A stretch of DNA of 64,000 nt from contig JAEZZQ010000030.1 in NCBI GenBank assembly GCA_023442465.1, positions 62,001-126,000 of the forward strand, read 5' to 3'. Within the stretch, counting starts at the first letter, position 1. Every line of letters starts with the position of its first letter. Shown piece after piece: positions 25,126-32,335 of this stretch. This stretch comes from Bacillota bacterium (GTDB taxonomy: Bacteria > Bacillota > Clostridia > Lachnospirales > Lachnospiraceae). The position numbers and the translations under genes are program-made. The notes under the pieces are model-generated. The model searched no databases and was not told where the DNA came from. It saw only the letters and a list, made by a program, of their open reading frames with translations.

Positions 25126-26208
25126 ATGGATTATAAAGAATTCAAAGAACAGTTCGTGGAAGCTGTAAAGGACAAATTAGAAGAAATGGATCTAGGCGAT
25201 GCAAAGGTGGATTTGCAGACAGTCAATAAGCCAAACGAGTCATATGAAGCAATGACAGTTACTCCTGCTGGTGGAAATGTTGGTGTTAACATGAACGTCA
25301 ATCGTTTTTATGACGCAGTTGAAGACGGGATGCCTTTTGAGGAAGCAGTAAATCGTGCCTCTGAAATGGTTGATAATGGAATTGCTCAGATGCCGGAGGT
25401 GGACATTGCATCACTGAAGGACTACGAACAGATGAAGGATAAGCTAGCGATGGAGGTTTTTTCCTCAGAAGCAAACGCAGAGCTGCTTTCTACTGTACCA
25501 CATCAGAATATGGAAGATATGGCTGTTGTATATCGCTTCGTATTAGGAAAGGATGACAATGGTATGGCTTCTGTTGTAGTTACAAACAGCATGCTAGAGA
25601 GCTACGGAGTTACACCGGAACAGCTTCATATGGATGCCTTGGAAAATGCTCCTGCAATTAAGCCAGTAGTAATTCAGGGGATGACAGAGCTGATGACTGA
25701 GATGATGGGCGATGATTTTGCTGCTCTTGGTTTAGCAATGGATCCAGCAGATGAAAAAATGTTTGTAGCAACAGTTCCCGATAAAGTCCAGGGTGCAAGC
25801 GTTATTGCTTATCAGGACTTTATGGACCAGGCAGCTGAAAGACTTGGCGGTGACTTCTATATTTTACCCTCAAGTATCCACGAAATTCTCCTAGTCAAAG
25901 ATGATGGAGAGGCTAATGCACATGATTTAAGAAACATGGTTATGGAAGTAAATGAGACACAGGTAAGTCCGGAAGAAAAGCTTACTGACAGTGTTTATCA
26001 TTATGATTCCAAAGACCATGTTTTTGAGTTAGGAGAAGCTTTTGAGGCTCGCCAGAGAGATAAGAAGGCTAGCCTAGATGAGCAGTCCGAGGAGAAGGGT
26101 TCCGTATTAAAGGACCTGAAGGACAAAAAGAAAGAGGTGGCTACGGCTACTCCTGCTAAGGATGCAGTAGAAAAGGCTACAAAATCTAAAGGAGGAGAAG
26201 CACTATGA
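25126..26208 (+). CDS. DUF5688-like ICE protein
   Basis: A 360-residue soluble protein. The start MDYKEFKEQFVEAVKDKLEE and the YEAMTVTPAGGNVGVNMN segment match what I know as DUF5688 proteins, common on clostridial ICEs. A middle region resembles a peptide- or nucleic-acid-free alpha/beta domain (MVVYRFVLGKD-like AVVYRFVLGKDDNGMASVVV). The C-terminal 50 residues are Lys/Glu-rich and probably disordered. ATG at 25126 has GAGAGGA upstream; an ATG at 25096 has none. It overlaps the next gene by 4 bp (ATGA). Function unknown. Its leader holds the hairpin cluster. Confidence 0.7.
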   Translation: MDYKEFKEQFVEAVKDKLEEMDLGDAKVDLQTVNKPNESYEAMTVTPAGGNVGVNMNVNRFYDAVEDGMPFEEAVNRASEMVDNGIAQMPEVDIASLKDYEQMKDKLAMEVFSSEANAELLSTVPHQNMEDMAVVYRFVLGKDDNGMASVVVTNSMLESYGVTPEQLHMDALENAPAIKPVVIQGMTELMTEMMGDDFAALGLAMDPADEKMFVATVPDKVQGASVIAYQDFMDQAAERLGGDFYILPSSIHEILLVKDDGEANAHDLRNMVMEVNETQVSPEEKLTDSVYHYDSKDHVFELGEAFEARQRDKKASLDEQSEEKGSVLKDLKDKKKEVATATPAKDAVEKATKSKGGEAL

Positions 26209-26387
26209 GTTACGAACACAATGTAAAAGCATTCAGAGGAGGTCAGAACCTAACGGCGATGGTCTCTATTGCTGCTCCCCAGACGCCAACGCCAAGTAAT
26301 TGTAAAACACCTTGCTGCTATGGCTATGGAAGATGCTTCTGCTTTCCATGTATGGCAAAAATTCTGAGCGAAAAGAAAGGTAAATAA
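26205..26387 (+). CDS. Small cysteine-rich protein
   Basis: A 60-residue protein whose ATG overlaps the preceding stop (ATGA) with GGAGGAG upstream, which supports it being real. It contains five Cys residues in the second half: CKTPCCYGYGRCFCFPC holds six in 17 residues. The clustering suggests a metal (zinc) site or disulfides. I do not recognise it. It lies between the DUF5688-like and RepA_N genes in the same transcript. Confidence 0.6.
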   Translation: MSYEHNVKAFRGGQNLTAMVSIAAPQTPTPSNCKTPCCYGYGRCFCFPCMAKILSEKKGK

Positions 26388-26391
26388 GAGG

Positions 26392-27258
26392 ATGGGAAAC
26401 GACTACTTTTATGAGGAGCAGTCGGATCAATTCACATTTTATCGAGTTCCTAAGGTGCTTGTAGCTGAGAAGAGATATAGCAGTATGCCTTCTGATGCAA
26501 AGCTTTTATATGGTCTTTTGCTTGATCGAATGTCACTGTCTGCAAAGAACAGCTGGCTTGATGGTCAGGGAAGAATCTTTATCTATTACAAGATAGAGAG
26601 TATTGAAAGGGACATGGGATGCAGGGCGCAGAAGGCAGTAAAGCTGCTTAAAATCTTGGAGGAATACGACTTAATTGAGCGTACAAAGCAGGGACAAGGG
26701 AAGCCAACGAAAATCTATGTGAAGAATTTTATCAGACTGCGAAAATCATTATTCAAGGATGATGAAAATCAAAATTCTGGAATAGTGAATATCAAAAGTC
26801 AGGATTTTCGAAAATCATCATGTAGTAATACTGAGTTAATTAATACTGAGATTAGTGATACTAATCTATTCTTATCTGCGGATGCAGATTGGGAGGAGAG
26901 AGAATCCTATTCAGAATATTTCAAGGAACAATTAGGAATAGAAGCCTTAAAACAGGGATTCCCTTTTGATAGGGAAATTATTGATGGCATATTGGAGCTA
27001 ATTTTGGATGTTGTATGTTCTAAGAAAAAGACTATACGCATGGCTGGAGAAGATAAATCCATCAATATTGTGAAAAGCCGGTTTATGAAATTGGATTCAA
27101 GTCATATTGAATATGTCATAAGCAGCATGAAGGAAAATACAACGAAGGTGTGTAATATCAGGCAATATCTATTAGCCGCTTTGTATAATGCACCTGTCAC
27201 AATAGGAAGCTACTATCAGGCATTAGTAAATAATGATATGGCTACCGGAAAAATTTAG
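26392..27258 (+). CDS. RepA_N replication initiator paralogue with DUF6017-like C-terminus
   Basis: A 288-residue protein with the same layout as the one at 21552: an N-terminal RepA_N domain (MPSDAKLLYGLLLDRMSLSAKN, given in parts as SDAKLLYGLLLDRMSLS; RDMGCRAQKAVKLLKIL) and a C-terminal domain with SSHIEYVISSMKENTTKV and YLLAALYNAPVTIGSYYQA. The two are clear paralogues. It is separated from the partition genes by 4 kb, so the ICE has three related initiator-type proteins. Confidence 0.8.
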   Translation: MGNDYFYEEQSDQFTFYRVPKVLVAEKRYSSMPSDAKLLYGLLLDRMSLSAKNSWLDGQGRIFIYYKIESIERDMGCRAQKAVKLLKILEEYDLIERTKQGQGKPTKIYVKNFIRLRKSLFKDDENQNSGIVNIKSQDFRKSSCSNTELINTEISDTNLFLSADADWEERESYSEYFKEQLGIEALKQGFPFDREIIDGILELILDVVCSKKKTIRMAGEDKSINIVKSRFMKLDSSHIEYVISSMKENTTKVCNIRQYLLAALYNAPVTIGSYYQALVNNDMATGKI

Positions 27259-27268
27259 GAGGACTTAA

Positions 27269-27676
27269 ATGGAGAAGATCGAAATATATATCCAGATTGA
27301 TACTGGAACAGAAGGGATTACTGTAATCCCGGAGAAGAGAATTACTGGTAAGGAAATGGCAATTTATATCGATGGTGCAGGTGAGGTTAACCTTGTTGAT
27401 CAGGAACAAGCACTAGCAATCATTGATACTTTTGGAGTAAATAGTAAATCAGACATGATGGGATCATCTGATTATATCGTGGTATACGATGCCATGAAGG
27501 AGATTCATACAGCGGATGCTACTCTTATTATGGGTGAATGCTTAATCATGAAGAATTACTATGGCTTAAAATGCATGAATGAAGATGAGATTGAACAGGC
27601 GATAATGGAATTCCGTTGTCGATTGTCAGCAGTGCAGGTGGGTCCATTTTGCGTTAGCTGCTATGTAATAGGATAG
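27269..27676 (+). CDS. Hypothetical ICE protein
   Basis: A 135-residue acidic protein that I do not recognise. It has no membrane segment or signal peptide. Its sequence alternates hydrophobic beta-like stretches (IEIYIQIDTGTEGITVIP, YIVVYDAMKEI). AGGAGG precedes ATG. It is tightly spaced (10 bp) after the RepA_N gene and 12 bp before the next, so it belongs to the same operon. Confidence 0.6.
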   Translation: MEKIEIYIQIDTGTEGITVIPEKRITGKEMAIYIDGAGEVNLVDQEQALAIIDTFGVNSKSDMMGSSDYIVVYDAMKEIHTADATLIMGECLIMKNYYGLKCMNEDEIEQAIMEFRCRLSAVQVGPFCVSCYVIG

Positions 27677-27688
27677 GAGGGTGCGCAG

Positions 27689-28027
27689 ATGAATAGACCT
27701 TGGGCTTACGTGTCAGCTGCCTGGAATGCAGACTACGTAAAAGCAAAAAGAACAGCTAAAAAATACTGTAGAGTATTGTACCTTCAGGGGTATTCCCCTA
27801 TCTGTCCGCTCTTATTCCAAAGAGAGTTTGTAAATGACCAGGTGGCAGAAGAACACAAGGATCGACTTGATATGGCGGAAGAATATCTTCGCAGATCCAG
27901 AATATTAGTTGTGTGTGGAGCCCAGGTAGATGAAACTGTGCAGAATGACATTGCAATAGCAGCGCATTTTCGAATTCCAGCAACAACCCTTGATGGAATC
28001 CTGAATGTGGAAGGAAAAGAAGCATGA
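27689..28027 (+). CDS. DUF7768-like / deoxyribosyltransferase-fold small protein
   Basis: A 112-residue protein. It starts MNRPWAYVSAAWN, has GYSPICPLLF, AEEHKDRLDMAEEYLRR, ILVVCG and ATTLDGI. This pattern is typical of small proteins on Tn1549-like ICEs related to the nucleoside 2-deoxyribosyltransferase/DUF4406 fold. A nucleotide-linked enzymatic role is possible but not shown; the EHKD acidic motif could be a catalytic site. AGGAGGGTG precedes ATG. Confidence 0.65.
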   Translation: MNRPWAYVSAAWNADYVKAKRTAKKYCRVLYLQGYSPICPLLFQREFVNDQVAEEHKDRLDMAEEYLRRSRILVVCGAQVDETVQNDIAIAAHFRIPATTLDGILNVEGKEA

Positions 28028-28066
28028 AAGAAGTAAGACAAATCTTGTAGGAAGGGAGGAAGACGG

Positions 28067-28552
28067 ATGCAAGAGGAAGTCAGTAAGAAAACAGTAAATC
28101 TGGCTCTTACAACAACGAAGCTATCGGCAAGGGTTCTGGTAAAGGGACTGGCACTTTATATGAGGCATCGTAAGGAAGTAAAGGCTAAAAAGGCTGTAAC
28201 AAAGCCTGTAGGGAAGCAATCAGTGAAAGAATTGATTGGACAGAATCAAGGCGTATCCAGTATGCCTATTGCAGAGACTGGCCTTGGAGATTTTCAAAGG
28301 ATTGCGAAGAAGTACGGTGTGGATTTTGCAGTTGTGAAGGATAAGTCACAGAATCCACCTGTTTATACTGTGTTCTTTAAGGCAAGAGATGCAGATGCCA
28401 TAACACAGGTAGTAAAGGATTATTCTGCAAAACAGCTAAAGCGAAAGCAGCATGCGAAGCCAAGTGTATTGCAGACATTGAAGAAATTCAAAGAAATAAT
28501 TGCTGGTCTTCCTAAGAAAGCACAGGAAAAAAGGAAGGAGCAGGAACGATGA
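28067..28552 (+). CDS. pcfB: PcfB-family conjugation protein
   Basis: A 161-residue basic protein of the PcfB (DUF3801) family. In enterococcal pCF10, PcfB helps dock the relaxosome to the VirD4-type coupling protein. Signature parts are KTVNLALTTTKLSARVLVKGL at the start (in parts: KTVNLALTTTKLSARV, LVKGLALYM), FQRIAKKYGVDFAVVKD and VFFKARDADAI. A Lys/Arg-rich tail follows. Overlaps virD4 by 4 bp (ATGA), so the two are translated together, in keeping with the known interaction. Confidence 0.85.
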   Translation: MQEEVSKKTVNLALTTTKLSARVLVKGLALYMRHRKEVKAKKAVTKPVGKQSVKELIGQNQGVSSMPIAETGLGDFQRIAKKYGVDFAVVKDKSQNPPVYTVFFKARDADAITQVVKDYSAKQLKRKQHAKPSVLQTLKKFKEIIAGLPKKAQEKRKEQER

Positions 28553-30306
28553 ACACGAAGAAAGTGAAGAAAAAGATAATCCTGAATATTCCCTATTTCC
28601 TGATTGGGCTTATTGCCACAAACTTAGGAGAAGCATGGAGAATAGCAGGCGGGGCAAACGTATCAGAGAAGGTGCAGAGTTTAGTATTTGGAGGATTTGC
28701 GGATGCATTTAAGAATCCAATGCCAAGCCTTGTGCCTTTTGATTTACTAGTAGGAATAGGTGTTGGTGCAGCGATGCGACTTGCTGTTTACCTGAAAGGG
28801 AAAAATGCAAAAAAGTATCGCCATAATGAAGAATATGGTTCTGCCAGGTGGGGGACACATGCAGATATAGAGCCCTTTGAGGATGCTACCTTTGCAAATA
28901 ATGTTATTCTATCCCAAACGGAGCGAATTACCATGAACAGCAGACCAAAGCTTCCAAAGAACGCAAGAAATAAGAATGTGCTTGTTGTCGGAGGTTCTGG
29001 TTCCGGTAAAACAAGGTTCTTTATTAAGCCAAATATATTACAGATGCACAGCTCCTATGTAGTAACGGATCCCAAAATGGGACTAGTCAGCGAAGTTGGC
29101 TCAGCCTTTGTAAAGAATGGATATCGCATGAAAATTTTCAATACTATCAATTTTAAGAAGTCAATGCGATACAATCCCTTTGCTTATATTCATGCAGAAA
29201 AAGACATCTTAAAGCTGGTAACAACGCTGATTGTTAATACAAAGGGTGAGGGTAAAGGCGGAGACGAATTCTGGGAAAAAGCAGAGAAGCTGCTGTATTC
29301 GGCTTTGATTGGTTATATTCATTATGAGGCTCCAGAGGAGGAACAGAATTTCACTACCCTCTTGGAAATGATCAACGCAATGGAGGTCCGTGAGGATGAT
29401 GAGGAGTTTAAAAATCCGGTGGATCTCATGTTTGAGGAATTGGCAGAAAGAGAGCCAGATCACTTTGCAGTGAGGCAATATGCCAAATATAAATTGGCAG
29501 CCGGAAAAACAGCTAAAAGTATATTGGTGTCCTGTGGTGCTCGTCTTGCACCCTTTGACATTAAGGAGCTTCGAGAGATTACAGCTTATGATGAATTGGA
29601 GTTAGATACGATTGGAGATAAAAAGACTGCCTTGTTTCTGATTATGTCAGATACAGATGGAACCTTTAATTTCCTGATATCTATGATTTATACCCAGCTC
29701 TTTAATCTTCTGTGTGAAAAAGCAGACGATGTGTATGGGGGAAGATTACCGGTTCACGTAAGATGCTTAATTGATGAGGCAGCAAATATCGGACAGATTC
29801 CAAATCTGGAAAAGTTGGTAGCAACTATCCGATCACGAGAAATATCGGCTTGTCTGGTACTGCAGGCGAAGAGCCAGCTGAAAGCAATTTATAAGGATAA
29901 TGCAGATACCATTATCGGAAATATGGATTCACAAATATTCTTAGGAGGCACAGAACAGACAACCCTGAAAGACCTGAACGCGACTCTTGGTAAAGAGACA
30001 ATTGATATGTATAACACAGGCGAGAGCAGGGGAACGAGTCAGAGCTATAACCTAAATTATCAGAAGCTAGGCAAAGATTTAATGAGTATCGATGAATTGG
30101 CAGTCATGGACGGATCTAAGTGTATTGTACAGGTTCGTGGTGTGAGACCATTTTTATCAGGCAAATATGATCTGACGGCACATCCTAATTATGGATTAAC
30201 TGCAGATGCAGATAAAAGGAACTGGTTTGATGTAGAGAAGTTCCTAAACCTCAATTTCATATTGAGAGCCGATGACGAGTATGAAGTCATCGACGTAACT
30301 GAGTAG
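28549..30306 (+). CDS. VirD4/TraG-type coupling ATPase
   Basis: The 585-residue type IV coupling protein brings the relaxase-DNA complex to the secretion channel. Two N-terminal hydrophobic segments (IILNIPYFLIGLIATNL; LLVGIGVGAAMRLAVYL) anchor it. Walker A is VVGGSGSGKTRF near residue 146, Walker B is RCLIDEAANIG near 405, and the TraG motif VLQAKSQLKAIYKDNAD near 440. Length is typical. It overlaps pcfB and is followed by a terminator. Confidence 0.94.
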   Translation: MNTKKVKKKIILNIPYFLIGLIATNLGEAWRIAGGANVSEKVQSLVFGGFADAFKNPMPSLVPFDLLVGIGVGAAMRLAVYLKGKNAKKYRHNEEYGSARWGTHADIEPFEDATFANNVILSQTERITMNSRPKLPKNARNKNVLVVGGSGSGKTRFFIKPNILQMHSSYVVTDPKMGLVSEVGSAFVKNGYRMKIFNTINFKKSMRYNPFAYIHAEKDILKLVTTLIVNTKGEGKGGDEFWEKAEKLLYSALIGYIHYEAPEEEQNFTTLLEMINAMEVREDDEEFKNPVDLMFEELAEREPDHFAVRQYAKYKLAAGKTAKSILVSCGARLAPFDIKELREITAYDELELDTIGDKKTALFLIMSDTDGTFNFLISMIYTQLFNLLCEKADDVYGGRLPVHVRCLIDEAANIGQIPNLEKLVATIRSREISACLVLQAKSQLKAIYKDNADTIIGNMDSQIFLGGTEQTTLKDLNATLGKETIDMYNTGESRGTSQSYNLNYQKLGKDLMSIDELAVMDGSKCIVQVRGVRPFLSGKYDLTAHPNYGLTADADKRNWFDVEKFLNLNFILRADDEYEVIDVTE

Positions 30307-30310
30307 GAAA

Positions 30311-30342
30311 CACATTCGCTTTAATAGCAGATGTGCTTTTTT
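30311..30342 (+). terminator. Intrinsic terminator after virD4
   Basis: CACAT-TC-GCT (30311-30320) pairs with AGC-AG-ATGTG (about 30326-30335) and is followed by CTTTTTT. Further small palindromes (GCCCGAAAGGGC, CTGTGCGCACAG) follow in the 138-bp gap before the Maff2 genes. Confidence 0.65.
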
Positions 30343-30444
30343 ATGCCCGAAAGGGCAGCTGTGCGCACAGTCTTCTGATCACTGCAGAGGTTAGGAGAGT
30401 CACTATAAACGATAACAAATAACAAAACAATGGAGGAAATCACT

Positions 30445-30657
30445 ATGGCATTTTTCACATCAGCAGTAGGAACACTGCAGACATTAGTAGTAGCACTTGG
30501 AGCAGGTCTTGGAATCTGGGGAGCAATCAACCTTATGGAAGGATACGGCAATGATAACCCAGGTGCAAAATCACAGGGTATGAAACAGCTTATGGCTGGC
30601 GGTGGTGTAGCACTTATTGGAACAACACTTGTACCTTTACTTTCTGGTTTGTTCTAG
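30445..30657 (+). CDS. Maff2-family membrane protein (VirB2/pilin-like), copy 1
   Basis: A 70-residue membrane protein with two hydrophobic helices (about residues 8-31 and 49-68) joined by a short polar loop (NLMEGYGNDNPGAKSQGMKQ). Maff2 proteins sit in the transfer operons of Tn1549-like ICEs and look like small VirB2/TrbC-type pilin or channel subunits; that role is inference. The ATG at 30445 is used because GGAGG lies 7 nt before it; an in-frame ATG at 30430 overlaps that RBS. The protein is identical to the one encoded at 30770. Confidence 0.85.
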   Translation: MAFFTSAVGTLQTLVVALGAGLGIWGAINLMEGYGNDNPGAKSQGMKQLMAGGGVALIGTTLVPLLSGLF

Positions 30658-30707
30658 AAAGTCGGGAGGTTGGTCCTTCCATCAATTGAAACTAGTAACA
30701 AGCAGGG

Positions 30708-30731
30708 GAGCCGGGACAGAGAGCCTGGCTC
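30708..30731 (+). promoter_or_regulatory. Hairpin between the two Maff2 genes
   Basis: GAGCCGGG (30708-30715) pairs with CCTGGCTC (30724-30731) with one wobble and an ACAGAGAG loop. No T-run follows. It may adjust or stabilise the transcript between the duplicates. Confidence 0.5.
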
Positions 30732-30769
30732 TTCCTAACTAAAATAACAAAACAATGGAGGAAACTATT

Positions 30770-30982
30770 ATGGCATTTTTCACATCAGCAGTAGGAACAC
30801 TGCAGACATTAGTAGTAGCACTTGGAGCAGGTCTTGGAATCTGGGGAGCAATCAACCTCATGGAAGGATACGGTAATGATAACCCAGGTGCTAAATCACA
30901 GGGTATGAAACAGCTTATGGCAGGTGGTGGTGTAGCACTTATTGGAACTACACTCGTACCATTACTTTCAGGCTTATTTTAA
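30770..30982 (+). CDS. Maff2-family membrane protein, copy 2
   Basis: Encodes the same 70 residues as the gene at 30445. The first 87 or so bases of the two genes and about 22 bases of leader (AATAACAAAACAATGGAGGA) are identical. I count 12 base differences in the rest, all synonymous. ATG at 30770 follows GGAGG. AAGGAGG for the next gene overlaps its end. Confidence 0.85.
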   Translation: MAFFTSAVGTLQTLVVALGAGLGIWGAINLMEGYGNDNPGAKSQGMKQLMAGGGVALIGTTLVPLLSGLF

Positions 30983-30992
30983 GGAGGATTAA

Positions 30993-31859
30993 ATGCAGAG
31001 CATAATTCAGCAGCTTGAGGACTGGATTGCTGGTGTGCTTGTAGGCGGTATTATGAGCAATTTGACTAGTATTTATGATTCGGTAAATACACAGGTGGGT
31101 CAGATTGCGACACAAGTTGGAACTTCTCCGGCGAATTTTTCGCCGGGGATCTTTAACCTGATTCGAAATGTTTCAGAAACAGTGATCATGCCGATTGCAG
31201 GAATCATTCTGACATTTATCGCATGCTATGAGCTGATTCAGCTAATCATTAGTCACAACAATTTATCAAATTTTGAAACATGGATATTCTTCAAATGGAT
31301 ATTCAAAACCTTTGTAGCAGTAGAACTGATTACAAACACCTTTACCATATGCATGGCAATCTTTGATGTGGCACAGCATGTGGTCACACAAAGTGGAGGA
31401 ATTATTGCAGGTAGTACCTCTATTGATGCCTCTACGTTATTGTCGATGCAGACTACACTTGAGGCGATGGGTCCAGGTGAACTCATGGGAATCTATATGC
31501 AAACACTAATCATCAGGCCGGTTATGAGTATATTAGCAATCATTATCTTTGTAATTGTCTATGGCAGGATGATAGAAATCTATTTGTCGGTAAGCCTTGC
31601 ACCAATTCCATTTGCAACCTTTGGCAACAGAGAACAGAGCATGATGGGACAAAATTATGTGAGAAGTCTATTTGCACTTGGCTTCCAGGGATTCCTGATT
31701 ATGATCTGTGTGGGAATGTACGCAGTACTGATTCAAACAGTAGCATTTTCCTCAGATATTATTGGTTCCTTGTGGGGTGTGATGGGGTATACAGTACTAC
31801 TCATTTTTACACTATTTAAAACTGGTTCCTTAGCGAAATCAGTATTTCATGCACATTAA
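30993..31859 (+). CDS. VirB6/TrbL-like channel membrane protein (CD0411-like)
   Basis: A 288-residue protein with about six transmembrane segments, for example TVIMPIAGIILTFIACYELI, FVAVELITNTFTICMAIFDV, PVMSILAIIIFVIVYGRMI, FQGFLIMICVGMYAVLIQTV. Position after Maff2 and before PrgI/VirB4 is that of the VirB6-like inner-membrane channel component in Tn1549-type type IV secretion systems. AAGGAGG precedes ATG. Confidence 0.85.
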   Translation: MQSIIQQLEDWIAGVLVGGIMSNLTSIYDSVNTQVGQIATQVGTSPANFSPGIFNLIRNVSETVIMPIAGIILTFIACYELIQLIISHNNLSNFETWIFFKWIFKTFVAVELITNTFTICMAIFDVAQHVVTQSGGIIAGSTSIDASTLLSMQTTLEAMGPGELMGIYMQTLIIRPVMSILAIIIFVIVYGRMIEIYLSVSLAPIPFATFGNREQSMMGQNYVRSLFALGFQGFLIMICVGMYAVLIQTVAFSSDIIGSLWGVMGYTVLLIFTLFKTGSLAKSVFHAH

Positions 31860-31909
31860 GGTATGTATGAACAACACGCAAAATTTGCGACAACTGGAAA
31901 GGAGAAAAA

Positions 31910-32335
31910 ATGGCATCTTATATTTCAGTACCAAGGGATTTAACCAAGGTCAAATCTAAGGTGATGTTTAATCTAACGAAACGACAGCTCATATGCTTTA
32001 CGGTGGCGGCACTTCTGGGAGTACCGTCTTTCTTTTTGCTTAAAAAGATAGGAAGCACCAGCATGGCAGCCATGGGAATGATGGTTATTATGATGCCGCT
32101 GTTTTTCTTGGCGATGTATGAGAAAAATGGTCAACCGTTAGAAATTATATTAGGTCACTTTATTAGGGCGATTTTCATCAATCCGAAGATTCGACCTTAT
32201 CAAACAAACAATTATTATGCGGTCTTAATGAGACAGGCAAAAGTAGAAGAGGAGGTAGCAAGCATTGTTAAACATGATGAAAAAGATGTTCCACAAGGAG
32301 CAGAGAGAGCTTTCCATGCCAGAGCATCTAAGTAA
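31910..32335 (+). CDS. PrgI-family membrane protein
   Basis: A 141-residue protein with the family start YISVPRDLTKVKSKVMFNLT and two transmembrane segments (CFTVAALLGVPSFFLL; MAAMGMMVIMMPLFFLAMY). PrgI proteins are the VirB3-like partner of VirB4. Its 3' end overlaps the start of the virB4 gene by 71 bp, an unusually long overlap that ties translation of the partners. Confidence 0.87.
   Translation: MASYISVPRDLTKVKSKVMFNLTKRQLICFTVAALLGVPSFFLLKKIGSTSMAAMGMMVIMMPLFFLAMYEKNGQPLEIILGHFIRAIFINPKIRPYQTNNYYAVLMRQAKVEEEVASIVKHDEKDVPQGAERAFHARASK

Noticed and set aside
30430..30444. Earlier ATG for Maff2 copy 1 (and the equal one at 30755)
   Set aside because: It coincides with the GGAGG ribosome binding site used by the next ATG.
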